Shown: piece after piece, positions 52,119 through 60,837 of the stretch
Numbering within the stretch: the first letter of the stretch is position 1
Layout: every line of letters begins with the position of its first letter
Assembly: GCF_903994045.1 (NCBI RefSeq)
Contig: NZ_CAJEWD010000008.1
Span: 1-64,000, forward strand
DNA: 64,000 nt
Direction of reading: 5' to 3'
Origin: Jeotgalicoccus meleagridis
GTDB taxonomy: Bacteria > Bacillota > Bacilli > Staphylococcales > Salinicoccaceae
Translations under genes and position numbers: made by a program
Notes under the pieces: model-generated
The model's database searches: none
What the model was told of the DNA's origin: nothing
The model's input: only the letters and a program-made list of their open reading frames with translations

Positions 52119-53189
52119 ATGGGTGGTGTTTTTCAAGTGGATCAAGCTGAATTTATAGAGCAAGCGCGTCAATTTCAGCTTGAAGGTCAAACGATTGCTG
52201 TTGTAAAAAATAATGCTTATAACTACGGCTTAGACTTTGCTGTTAAAGCCTTTGCAATTTCAGGCATTGATTACTTTGCAACGACTTCAATAGAAGATGC
52301 AATTTATATTAGAAAAATTTGTGGGGAAAAAGTTAGTATTTTCCTACTCAATCCGACGACAGATTTTAAAAGAGTAAAAAAATATAAGCTTGAGATCACC
52401 CTCCCCTCTCTTGACTATTATCAGACCTATAAGAATGACTTAGTAGGTCTGGCTATACATATTGAATTTGAAGGCTTGTTTAAACGTTCTGGTTTAGCAC
52501 ATATAGATCAGCTCGCTGCAATTTTGAGAGATGCAAAAGATTCTGGAAGTACTCTAAATATAAAAGGATTATGGACGCATTTTGGCTATGCTGATGAATT
52601 TAACGGTATCTATGAAAAGGAAAGACAACTGTGGTTAGACTTTGTTGAAGGTGTTTTTGACTTAGGACTTAAACCCTCTGTCATTCACGCTCAAAATAGT
52701 GCTTCTTTTGTCCGTGATGGCATATTTAAATCTCATAGTCATGTGAGGTTAGGAATTGGTCTTTATGGGTCTAAACCATTTAAAAACTTAGACGATAAAG
52801 ATTTCATTCAAGCTTCATCTGTCACCGCACCAATCATTCAAATCAAACACTTAGATAAAGGTATGTCCCTTGGCTATAGTGGAGCCTTTACAGCTGAAGA
52901 GGACTGTAAAATCGCCATTGTTGATATTGGTTATGGTGATGGGATTTTAAGAGAAAGAATTAAGCATGGCTGTCAAATTGGTGGTCGAACTTATAAGATT
53001 GTTGCTTTGATGATGAGTCACATGGCGGTTTTAATCGATGATCATGTAGAAGCTCATATGCCTGTTTATCTCTATGGTAAGAATCAAAGAATTGATCACT
53101 TCACCGCCCTTGGTGTCGGTGCAAACTCAGAACAACTTGGTGCTTTAAATTACAACTCGATGAGGAGAGACATTGTTTATGACGACTGA
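52119..53189 (+). CDS. alr: Alanine racemase-family protein
   Basis: PLP-dependent racemase in the lysine operon, like alr2 of S. aureus. The PLP Lys is in AVVKNNAYNYGLDFA near residue 29 and the catalytic Tyr in SLGYSGAFTAEED near residue 250. I start at ATG 52119, eight bases after AGGAG; an earlier GTG at 52110 overlaps that site. The protein is slightly short at the N-terminus. It may racemise alanine for the cell wall or another amino acid. Its stop overlaps the lysA start by 11 bases. Confidence 0.92.
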   Translation: MGGVFQVDQAEFIEQARQFQLEGQTIAVVKNNAYNYGLDFAVKAFAISGIDYFATTSIEDAIYIRKICGEKVSIFLLNPTTDFKRVKKYKLEITLPSLDYYQTYKNDLVGLAIHIEFEGLFKRSGLAHIDQLAAILRDAKDSGSTLNIKGLWTHFGYADEFNGIYEKERQLWLDFVEGVFDLGLKPSVIHAQNSASFVRDGIFKSHSHVRLGIGLYGSKPFKNLDDKDFIQASSVTAPIIQIKHLDKGMSLGYSGAFTAEEDCKIAIVDIGYGDGILRERIKHGCQIGGRTYKIVALMMSHMAVLIDDHVEAHMPVYLYGKNQRIDHFTALGVGANSEQLGALNYNSMRRDIVYDD

Positions 53190-54462
53190 ATATAATGAAT
53201 TTGGGCAACTCACAATTAGAGGACATGAGGTTCAAAGTCTTGTTAAAGACTACGGGACACCGCTTATTATATACGATGAAGACCATCTAGTGTCCATGAT
53301 GGATAAATATCATAGTGTCTTTAAGCACCATCAAGTGCCCTATTCTATTTCCTATGCTTCAAAAGCATTTTCTAGTATCCAAATGATTAAGCTTTTAAAA
53401 AGTCGAAATATGGAATTAGATGTCGTTTCCATCGGGGAGCTTTACACCGCTTTACAGGCAGGCTTTCCAGCACAAGATATTCATTTTCATGGTAATAACA
53501 AGACCCCTTATGAAATTGACTATGCTTTAAAAAATGGTGTTAGATTTTTTATCATCGATGCGCTAGATGAAATTTCTTTAATTGATGGCTTAGCTGAAGA
53601 TTTAGAGGAAGATGATGCTGTCAATGTGTTAATCCGCATTAATCCTAGTGTAGAAGTCAATACACATGAATACATATCAACCGGTCAAGAAGATAGTAAG
53701 TTTGGCCTGTCTTTATCAAATGGAGCTGCTAAAAAAGCAATTGACTTAATTAAAAGAAGTCAACATTTAAATTTTAAGGGCATTCACTATCATTTAGGGT
53801 CACAACTCGCTGACAGTCAGCCGTTTATCAATGCGATTAGCAACGTCTTCGCTTGGCTCGATCAAGAAAATATTGATATCGACATCTTAAATATGGGTGG
53901 CGGCTACGGAGTTAAATATACTGAAGACGATGTGCGTTTTCCAATTGAGACAGGTTTTGATGATATACTTAACCACTTAAAGAAAGTTTTAAAACAATCG
54001 AATCGGAACATGCCACACCTTATGATAGAACCTGGTCGTTCGATTACTGCTGAAGCTGCCATTACGGTCTATGAAGTCGGCACCATTAAAGATATTCCGG
54101 GTGTTAGTAAATATATCTCAATTGATGGCGGCATGAGCGATCATATTCGTACTCCTTTATACGGTGCTGACTATGAAGTCATTCCTGTGGAATTGAATGA
54201 GGATTCGACCAGCCTTCCAAGTCATGTTGTTGGTAAGCTCTGTGAGTCCGGTGACGTGATTGGTAAGAACAAGATGTTACCAGAAGACATAAAACGCGGT
54301 GATCTACTGGCCGTTAAAACTACAGGTGCCTATCACTACTCTATGGCTTCGAATTATAATCAAATGCAAAAACCAGCAGTTATCTTTGTAAGTGACAATG
54401 GTGTTCGCCAAGTGATTAAAAGACAGAGTCTAGAGCAGTTAATCGAAAATGATATTAGATAA
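53179..54462 (+). CDS. lysA: Diaminopimelate decarboxylase
   Basis: Last step of lysine synthesis: decarboxylates meso-diaminopimelate with PLP. The 427-residue barrel enzyme has the PLP Lys in SISYASKAFSSIQM near residue 58, HYHLGSQLAD near residue 200, and the second-domain Cys motif LCESGDVIGKN near residue 355. I start at ATG 53179, behind GAGGAGA; TTG 53173 is less likely. It ends the operon. Confidence 0.97.
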   Translation: MTTEYNEFGQLTIRGHEVQSLVKDYGTPLIIYDEDHLVSMMDKYHSVFKHHQVPYSISYASKAFSSIQMIKLLKSRNMELDVVSIGELYTALQAGFPAQDIHFHGNNKTPYEIDYALKNGVRFFIIDALDEISLIDGLAEDLEEDDAVNVLIRINPSVEVNTHEYISTGQEDSKFGLSLSNGAAKKAIDLIKRSQHLNFKGIHYHLGSQLADSQPFINAISNVFAWLDQENIDIDILNMGGGYGVKYTEDDVRFPIETGFDDILNHLKKVLKQSNRNMPHLMIEPGRSITAEAAITVYEVGTIKDIPGVSKYISIDGGMSDHIRTPLYGADYEVIPVELNEDSTSLPSHVVGKLCESGDVIGKNKMLPEDIKRGDLLAVKTTGAYHYSMASNYNQMQKPAVIFVSDNGVRQVIKRQSLEQLIENDIR

Positions 54463-54468
54463 AACATT

Positions 54469-54500
54469 ATAGAGTCATCCCTTTTGGGACGGCTCTATTT
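54469..54500. terminator. Terminator after lysA
   Basis: ATAGAGTCATCCC pairs with GGGACGGCTCTAT (mismatches in the middle), then five T. It overlaps the end of the leftward LysR fragment. Confidence 0.75.
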
Positions 54501-55202
54501 TTCTTTAAATACACTTTTTGTTTGATCGATAAATTGTTTAACTAAAGGATGGGTCCAAGACTGTTTTTGAGTCAGTAGAAATGCGTGAAACGTCTTAAAA
54601 TCAAGATCATGGTCAATGATTTTGAGACTGCCATTTTTAATTTCTTGAACGACAGTGTTGTAAGGTAGAACTGAAAATCCGACATCATCTAACAGCATTT
54701 GTTTAATGGCACCAATCGACCAAAGTTCAGTCGTTTTAAGATTTTTATCGAAAGTTTCTTCAAACATGCGTCGGTAGGTAGACTCTTTTTCATTTGTAAT
54801 GAAGTGATTGTAACCGTCGTTTTTTAAGAGAGTTTCAAAATCATCAGGTGCATGTGCATGACTGACCATAACAATTGGAATCTCTCTTAAATTTTGCACA
54901 TTAAACAAGCGATCATCAACGGTGTGATTGACAACAAGTGCCAGATCAATCTCGTCCATCAACAATAACTTTTGATTGTCGGTACAGGTATTGTTATAGA
55001 GATCAATATTGATATTAGGATGATGATAGATGAAATATCGAACCACATCACCTAGTCCTGAAAGTGTTAAAGATTCCGGCGCCGCCACTCGGATTGTCCC
55101 CTCCTCTTGATGTAAGTCACTCAGCAAGTATATAGCGTCGTGCGTCCGTAAAATATTATGAATCATCGGCATTTGTTTTATTTCCATGATAAAAATCTCC
55201 AC
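54495..55202 (-). pseudogene. LysR-type regulator lacking its DNA-binding domain
   Basis: A 235-codon frame encodes only the linker and the effector-binding half of a LysR regulator: EEGTIRVAAPESLTLSGLGD near residue 35, DLALVVNHTVDD near residue 85, and the late LLDDVGFSVLPYNTV stretch. The roughly 60-residue N-terminal winged helix that every LysR protein needs is absent, and the 100 bases upstream do not encode one in any frame. It faces away from a frameshifted LysE-type exporter gene, its likely former target. Confidence 0.75.
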
Positions 55203-55305
55203 TCTTTGTCTTTTTATTATTCTTACTAATACTTTATTAAAAATATTAATTTAACTTATGATGATGTGCTAGTTAGAATAATTACATAAGGAAGGTGGTT
55301 ATGTT

Positions 55306-55874
55306 ATGTTGTCATTCTTGATTTATATTACAGTTACTTCAATTACACCAGGACCAAGTAATCTATTTATCATGCTATCCTCTAAAACCTTTGGTATTAA
55401 AGGTGCAAGCCGCTTTATTGCTGGTATATTAGCAGGATTTTTATTCTTAGCTTGTCTCTCACTTGTTTTGTTATACACTTTGAATGATCTATTACCTGAA
55501 ATTCAGTCAGTGTTGAAATATTCGGTTTTGTATACTTACTATATCTTGCCTATAAAACCTTTAAAATGTCAGTTGATGAAGATGAAAGTAAAGCCTATCA
55601 ATCATTTAAATCAGTCTTTTTGATCCAAATCTTTAATATGAAGTCATTGTTGATTTTCATCACCCTACTTGGTGCCTTCATTATGCAAATCGCAGATGAT
55701 TTAGTGACGACCATAATCTACATGGCGATTACTGTCATAGTCGGCTGGCTATACTTATTGATATGGGGCTTTGCAGGTAGTTTCTTAAAAGACTTGTTAA
55801 ATAAATATGACTTACCCTTTAGAATTGTTATGAGTTTGCTTCTTGTTTATTCAGCGATTAGTATATTTTTATAA
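55306..55874 (+). pseudogene. LysE/RhtB-type amino-acid exporter with a frameshift
   Basis: The first frame gives the family start FLIYITVTSITPGPSNLFIM and continues to about residue 71 (VLKYS). The correct continuation FGFVYLLYLAYKTFKMSVDE lies in the next frame, starting at about 55521. The sequence TTGAAATATTCGG lacks one T compared with what a joined Leu-Lys-Tyr-Phe-Gly reading needs. Joined, the two parts give a normal exporter of about 189 residues with six helices. A sequencing error could also explain it. AAGGAAGGTGG precedes the start. Confidence 0.82.
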
Positions 55875-55908
55875 ATTTTGGTGAATGGGTTGTAAAGTGA
55901 GTTAAAAA

Positions 55909-56265
55909 GTCTATTGGGTTTGTTAGAAATGATTCTGAATAGACAAAATGAGTCGAAAAGTCTATTGGGTGTGTCAGAAATGATGTCGTATAGACAAAAT
56001 GAGTCGAAAAGTCTATTGGGTGTGTCAGAAATGATGTCGTGTAGACAAAATGAGTCGAAAAGTCTATTGGGTGTGTCAGAAATGATGTCGAATAGACAAA
56101 ACGAGTTGAAAAGTCTATTGGGTGTGTTAAAAATGATGCTGAATAGACAAAACGAGTTGAAAAGTCTATTGGGTGTGTCAGAAATGATGTCGAATGGAAA
56201 ATAAGCGCTGAAAATTCCATAGGGTCTGTCAGAAATGATGTCGAGTGGAAAAAAGACATTGAGAT
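55909..56265. repeat. 51-bp tandem repeats between the LysE-type gene and cspA
   Basis: GTCTATTGGG recurs at 55909, 55960, 56011, 56062, 56113 and 56164, exactly 51 bp apart. A degenerate seventh unit runs to about 56265. Each unit pairs GTCTATT with AATAGAC or a close form across about 23 bases, so each could form a hairpin. Because 51 is divisible by three, frames on both strands stay open and give 17-residue repeats, but none has a ribosome-binding site. The region from 56330 to 56425 is AT/C-rich and holds a second copy of TTATCAC pieces only. Confidence 0.92.
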
Positions 56266-56287
56266 TTATATCTATTGGAATTTTCTT

Positions 56288-56323
56288 GGTGATAAGTATC
56301 GAGATTTGCGATGACTTATCACC
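56288..56323. repeat. Long hairpin beside the 51-bp array
   Basis: GGTGATAAGT-ATCG pairs with CGAT-G-ACTTATCACC: 14 base pairs with one bulged G and a seven-base loop. There is no T run, so it is not a typical terminator. Partial copies (TTATCAC, ACTTATCACC) follow at 56357-56372. Confidence 0.7.
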
Positions 56324-56426
56324 GCCCTCACCTATTTCAGTGATAAACACCTAATCTTATCACGACTTATCACCACCCTCCATCCCCACAAATTAGAAAA
56401 AACATCTCCATCCATCCAAAAACAAA

Positions 56427-56460
56427 AAAACAGGAACCAAGCGAACTTGGTTCCTGTTTT
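56427..56460. terminator. Bidirectional terminator of cspA
   Basis: A perfect 15-bp inverted repeat (56427-56441 with 56446-56460) around CGAA, with A and T runs at its ends. Confidence 0.93.
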
Positions 56461-56494
56461 GCTTTACAAATTATTCACATGAATCAATTTATAA

Positions 56495-56695
56495 TTATAG
56501 TTTAGCAACGTTTGCAGCTTGTGGACCGCGGTCGCCTTCAACTACTTCGAATTCTACTTCTTGACCTTCTTCAAGTGATTTGTAACCTTCTTGGTTAATT
56601 GCTGAGAAGTGTACGAACACGTCGTTTTCTCCTTCAACTTCGATGAATCCAAAACCTTTTTCTGCGTTAAACCATTTTACTGTACCTTGTTTCAT
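56495..56695 (-). CDS. cspA: Major cold shock protein
   Basis: A 66-residue single-stranded nucleic-acid chaperone. The two RNP motifs are KGFGFIE and VFVHFSAI, in a protein that begins [14 protein letters not shown] and ends [11 protein letters not shown] start at ATG 56695, behind GGAGGA; a longer frame to 56728 adds residues that are not part of the family. The 5' untranslated region is AT-rich, as expected for cold-controlled mRNA. Confidence 0.97.
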   Translation of the reverse strand: MKQGTVKWFNAEKGFGFIEVEGENDVFVHFSAINQEGYKSLEEGQEVEFEVVEGDRGPQAANVAKL

Positions 56696-56801
56696 TAATA
56701 AAATCCTCCAAAAGACGTTAATTATCAATAAGTAGAACTTACTGATATTTCATATTATACAAGAATATCACTTATTTTGCAAACCCATTTCGACAAATAT
56801 T

Positions 56802-57104
56802 TTAATTTTCTATACAATTTAAAAATTCATTATTTTTAGTCATCATAGGAGTATAAAATAACTGCATATCGTCACCACAGTCTTCACAGTACTCCAACTC
56901 GCAGGCATTAAAGAAAGCAATCAGATGATACTTTCCTTCTTGGTAACTCGTGTATTTTTCTTTCATTTCAAGTACTATTTTTTGATAAAGCTTAATGAGG
57001 TCTGCTTGATTTTTTGCAGGGAAGCGTTCGACGATGTCATCTTGCCAACCTTCGAACAGCCACCAGCCTTCATAATCAGCTTTAACTATTACTACTTCAT
57101 ACAT
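56802..57104 (-). CDS. DUF1033 family protein
   Basis: A 100-residue protein with the family start YEVVIVKADYEGWWLFEGW and a WQDDIVERFP stretch near residue 20. Four Cys near the end (ACELEYCEDCGD) could bind a metal, although DUF1033 has no known function. GGAGACTT lies just before the ATG. It is a single gene next to cspA, as in Staphylococcus. Confidence 0.85.
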   Translation of the reverse strand: MYEVVIVKADYEGWWLFEGWQDDIVERFPAKNQADLIKLYQKIVLEMKEKYTSYQEGKYHLIAFFNACELEYCEDCGDDMQLFYTPMMTKNNEFLNCIEN

Positions 57105-57227
57105 AGAAAGTCTCCTAACAGATTGCCTATACTAGCCATAATTATAAACGCGTATAATTAGCATTATCAAGTATTAAGTTTTATAATTGTAATACGTAGC
57201 TACATCTATATTAAGGGGTTTTAAGCA

Positions 57228-57950
57228 ATGAAAAATAATTTTTCTCATTTTCTTGCTTCTTTGATTGCTGTACCAGTCGGTTTAATCTTCTGGGTACTAT
57301 CTTCAAATATCTTTGATATTCATCTATTTCTAGATGTTTTAGTGGGCATTGGTGGATTCGGAGCTTCTTATCTCCCCACTCAACAAATATTCCATAAAAA
57401 ACACTTGGACAAATATAAGTTGACGAATAGCGAATACAAGTACATTAAAGAGCAATTAAATCAAGCAGATGAGCAGATTAAACGTCTACGTTCATCTTAT
57501 ATGAATATTAGAACGATTAAAGATGCTAAAATGATTTATGAAATCAATCGAATTATAAAAACAATTATCTCTTCAGTGGAAGAGGAACCTAGAAAGTTTT
57601 ATAGAGGTCAACAGTTCTTTCACTCTAACTTAGAATCTGCAGTCAATACGATTGAAAAGTATTTATATCTTTACAAGATGCCTGGAAAGTCAAAACAAGA
57701 ACGCATGCAACTTCATGAAACGAGATTATCGCTGTTAGAATTAAAACGTACCTTACAGTCAAATCTGTCACACATGAATGCTTCTAGTTATGATGATCTA
57801 GATGTCGAAAGAGAACTGATTAAACGTAATGCAGATAGAAGTAAAAAGAGACAAGCTCTACTGACTAATAAACTAGATAAAGAAAAGATTAATCTTAAAA
57901 AAGATCAAGCAAAAGAATATGTCTACCGAGGTGATAAGAATGGAGAATAA
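57228..57950 (+). CDS. xpaC: XpaC-family protein
   Basis: A 240-residue protein of the 5-bromo-4-chloroindolyl phosphate hydrolysis (XpaC) family. Two N-terminal membrane segments (about residues 6-26 and 32-52) are followed by a long helical, highly charged cytoplasmic part. The family name comes from a screening phenotype, and its true role is unclear. It overlaps the TelA gene by 11 bases; the pair is found together throughout Bacillales. Confidence 0.88.
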   Translation: MKNNFSHFLASLIAVPVGLIFWVLSSNIFDIHLFLDVLVGIGGFGASYLPTQQIFHKKHLDKYKLTNSEYKYIKEQLNQADEQIKRLRSSYMNIRTIKDAKMIYEINRIIKTIISSVEEEPRKFYRGQQFFHSNLESAVNTIEKYLYLYKMPGKSKQERMQLHETRLSLLELKRTLQSNLSHMNASSYDDLDVERELIKRNADRSKKRQALLTNKLDKEKINLKKDQAKEYVYRGDKNGE

Positions 57951-59127
57951 GGAATTGAAAAACGAGCTGTTGAAGGATCCATTTAAATCTATAGATGATA
58001 ATGATGATGAACTCGTCCTACAGCCACAAAAAGAGACAAGTCAAAATAGTAATAGTTCATCGGTTTTAACTACCTACCAAGATCAATTTTCCGAAGATGA
58101 TTTAAAGACAATACAGGATATTAAAAATAAGATTGAGCCACTTGATAATGATGCTTTAATCACTTATGGTGCGAATGCTCAACAAGCAATGTCTAAGTTT
58201 TCACACCAAATGTTGAGTGAAGTTCAATCTAAAGATGTGGGTCCGATTGGTTACACACTTCAGGAGTTAATGAAAAAGCTTAAAGAAATTGATCCTGATG
58301 AATTAACGAATGAAAAATCCAATATATTTAAACGTATGTTTGGTAAGGTGAAACGTTCTGTAAATGAAATGATTTCCAAACACCAAAGTATCGCTTCTCA
58401 AGTCGACCGAATTTCTATTCAACTTGAACATGCTAAAGAAGTATTAGTTAAAGATGTCAATATGCTCGATGGCTTATACGAACAAAACAAAGACTACTTT
58501 GATGCAATCAATATTTACATTGCAGCAGCTGAGCTTAAAAAAGAGGAATTAGAAAAAGAAGAGTTGCCTCGCTTAAGAGAAAAAGCTGACCGTTCGGCTA
58601 ATCAAATGGATGTTCAAGATGTTAACGATATGATGCAGTACATTAATCGACTTGAAAAACGTGTCCATGATTTAAAACTATCTAGACAAATTACACTACA
58701 GTCTGCACCACAAATCAGAATGATTCAAAACATTAACCAGACCTTAGCTGAAAAAATTCAAAGCTCTATTCTAACGAGTATTCCTTTATGGAAGAACCAA
58801 ATGGCGATTGCACTTACCCTACTTCGTCAAGAATCAGCTTCTAAAGCTCAACAAGAAGTATCAAATACAACCAATGATTTACTGACTAAGAACAGTGAAA
58901 TGCTCAAACAAAATTCACTTAGAACAGCGGCTGAAAATGAAAGAGGCATTGTCGATATAGAAACTCTGAAGACGACACAAGAAAACCTAGTATCGACAAT
59001 CGAAGAAACGCTTAAAATCCAAGCGGAAGGATCAGCAAAACGTAAATCTGCTGAATCTGAATTAGTAACAATGGAAAAAGAATTAAAAGATCGTTTACTT
59101 CAGTTAAAAGATGAATATCGATATTGA
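57940..59127 (+). CDS. telA: TelA-family toxic anion resistance protein
   Basis: A 395-residue cytosolic helical protein of the TelA/YceH family (PF05816), linked to tellurite and antimicrobial tolerance without a known mechanism. Family stretches include NALITYGANAQQAMSKFSHQ, split here at the Tyr-Gly-Ala core, near residue 70, and QSAPQIRMIQNINQTLAEKI near residue 252. Long coiled coils occur near residues 180-240 and at the C-terminus. I start at ATG 57940, behind GAGGTGATA; GTG 57919 lies within xpaC without a site. It ends in a strong terminator. Confidence 0.9.
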   Translation: MENKELKNELLKDPFKSIDDNDDELVLQPQKETSQNSNSSSVLTTYQDQFSEDDLKTIQDIKNKIEPLDNDALITYGANAQQAMSKFSHQMLSEVQSKDVGPIGYTLQELMKKLKEIDPDELTNEKSNIFKRMFGKVKRSVNEMISKHQSIASQVDRISIQLEHAKEVLVKDVNMLDGLYEQNKDYFDAINIYIAAAELKKEELEKEELPRLREKADRSANQMDVQDVNDMMQYINRLEKRVHDLKLSRQITLQSAPQIRMIQNINQTLAEKIQSSILTSIPLWKNQMAIALTLLRQESASKAQQEVSNTTNDLLTKNSEMLKQNSLRTAAENERGIVDIETLKTTQENLVSTIEETLKIQAEGSAKRKSAESELVTMEKELKDRLLQLKDEYRY

Positions 59128-59128
59128 T

Positions 59129-59166
59129 AAAAAAGCTCCAGAACTTAAAAGTTTCTGGAGCTTTTT
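59129..59166. terminator. Bidirectional terminator
   Basis: AAAAGCTCCAGAA pairs with TTTCTGGAGCTTTT around CTTAAAAG, with A and T runs. It is shared by telA and the convergent brnQ. Confidence 0.92.
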
Positions 59167-59167
59167 C

Positions 59168-60481
59168 TTATGAGTATTCAATTTTTGGTTTGTTCATTGA
59201 GATGAGGTAACCCACAATGTAACCGACAATTAAGAATGGAATCCATTCAAAACTAAAGCTAAATAGTGGTAAAGCTTCTAACCAATCCATTGTCAACCAA
59301 CCGTTTCTGTGTATTACTGTAATAATTGACAGTATAGTCACTAAGAACACTGGTAGTTGTAATGATAATTTAGGTGAAGGAACAAAGTATGTCAGTATCA
59401 ATAAGACCACTGTCGTCATAGCGATTGGGTAAATAATTGATAAGACAGGTACACTTGTTGCAATTACTTGGTCAAGTCCTTGGTTTGCAAGTCCAAATGA
59501 AATTAGAGTAAAGACTGTTACCCATAATCCATAAGGAACTTTTGGTAGTAAGCTATTAAAGTATTCTGATACTGATACGATTAAACCTGTACCTGTTGTT
59601 ATACAAGCAAGGAAGACAATGATACCAAGTAAAATTGGTCCAAAGCCACCAAAGACATCATCAGCCATAAATGTCAGTAAGAAAGTACCAAGGTTTTGGT
59701 CATCGACCGCCATACCACCTAGGTCTACTCTGTTTGCTAACCAACCTAAAGAAATGTAGATTACAGCAAGTAATACTGCTGCAAGTAAAGCTGATTTAAT
59801 CGTCCCGATAAGTAAGTCTTTTCTGTTTGTGATACCTAGCTGTCTGATTGAGTTTAATACTAAAACTGAGAAAGCAATGGCAGCAATGGCATCCATTGTT
59901 AAGTACCCTTCAGTAAAGCCAATTGAGAAGGCTGAAGTATCAACAAAACTATCTCCAGTTGGGTTAATCGGATTGTTAAAGTAAGCTACTGCAGCTAAGA
60001 CAATCAACAGTAAGATACCGATTAATAGTAAAGGTGTTAACACTTGACCAATACTATTTACTAAAGTACCTGGTTTAATACTAAGTAAAAAGACAATAAT
60101 GAAATATACTAGTGAAAATATAAGTAACCATACGCCTGTGTTTTCACTTAAGAATGGAACAACTGACATTTCATATGCAGTTGTTGCTGTTCTTGGAATT
60201 GCAAAGAAAGGTCCAATTGTTAAGTAAATAACAACTAGAAATCCAACTGCAAAAGCTGGATGGATATTTTTAAGTGATTCTTTATATCCTGCCTTTGAAA
60301 TTGATCCAACAATTACCCCTAGAAGTGGTAAACCTACGCCTGTTAAGACAAAGGCAATCATAGCTGTCCAAAAATATTCTCCACTAGAAAAACCTAGTGC
60401 GGGTGGAAAAATTAAGTTACCTGCTCCAAAGAACATGGCAAACAGCATAAATCCAACCATTATAACTTGCTTTATGCTCAT
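59168..60481 (-). CDS. brnQ: Branched-chain amino-acid sodium symporter
   Basis: A 437-residue LIVCS-family carrier with about twelve helices that imports leucine, isoleucine and valine. The signature FAMFFGAGNLIFPPALGFSSG lies near residue 14 (core FGAGNLIFPP), with GPFFAIPRTATTAYEMSV near residue 90. I start at ATG 60481, six bases after GAGGGATG; ATG 60487 is too close. In S. aureus a brnQ gene also stands between telA and odhB. Confidence 0.95.
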   Translation of the reverse strand: MSIKQVIMVGFMLFAMFFGAGNLIFPPALGFSSGEYFWTAMIAFVLTGVGLPLLGVIVGSISKAGYKESLKNIHPAFAVGFLVVIYLTIGPFFAIPRTATTAYEMSVVPFLSENTGVWLLIFSLVYFIIVFLLSIKPGTLVNSIGQVLTPLLLIGILLLIVLAAVAYFNNPINPTGDSFVDTSAFSIGFTEGYLTMDAIAAIAFSVLVLNSIRQLGITNRKDLLIGTIKSALLAAVLLAVIYISLGWLANRVDLGGMAVDDQNLGTFLLTFMADDVFGGFGPILLGIIVFLACITTGTGLIVSVSEYFNSLLPKVPYGLWVTVFTLISFGLANQGLDQVIATSVPVLSIIYPIAMTTVVLLILTYFVPSPKLSLQLPVFLVTILSIITVIHRNGWLTMDWLEALPLFSFSFEWIPFLIVGYIVGYLISMNKPKIEYS

Positions 60482-60571
60482 AAACATCCCTCATCTAAAA
60501 TTAGTATGCAATAAGTCTACACTAGAATATGAAAAAAATCTAGAAGTATTTTAAATTATCTGAAATTAATG

Positions 60572-60766
60572 TTAAGAAAAGTAAGTTTTGTAATAACCAG
60601 CAACTTTTCCAGAGTTATCTATCACAAAGTAATATTCTTCTGTTTCGTTAACAAGTGTATATTCCTTACCAACTGTTAACATGTCAGACACTTTGAATTT
60701 TTCAGCATCTGTGTGTTTTACAATCACAGTACCTAGATTTTTGTTTTCCCATTCTTTTTGTATCAT
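60572..60766 (-). CDS. DUF6501 family small protein
   Basis: A 64-residue soluble protein. It matches what I recall of DUF6501 in Bacillales: an N-terminal IQKEWENKNLGTVIVKHTDA, a VGKEYTLVNETEEYYFVIDN core and a GYYKTYF end. Function is unknown. A GGAGGAAAT site precedes the ATG. It lies downstream of the odhAB terminator and is probably transcribed alone. Confidence 0.8.
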   Translation of the reverse strand: MIQKEWENKNLGTVIVKHTDAEKFKVSDMLTVGKEYTLVNETEEYYFVIDNSGKVAGYYKTYFS

Positions 60767-60786
60767 TTTATTTCCTCCTAAAAAAT

Positions 60787-60812
60787 GAAAAGGTATCCCA
60801 AGGATACCCTTT
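60787..60812 (-). terminator. Terminator of odhA-odhB
   Basis: Read leftwards, AAAGGGTATCC pairs with GGGATACCTTTT, followed by a T-rich run, 26 bases after the odhB stop. Confidence 0.8.
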
Positions 60813-60837
60813 CTAATCAGTTTAATATTTAATTCAA

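Noticed and set aside
55858-56350. Open frames on both strands with 17-residue repeats
   Set aside because: A 51-bp period keeps frames open by arithmetic. No start site is present, and both strands look equally open, so no protein is supported.
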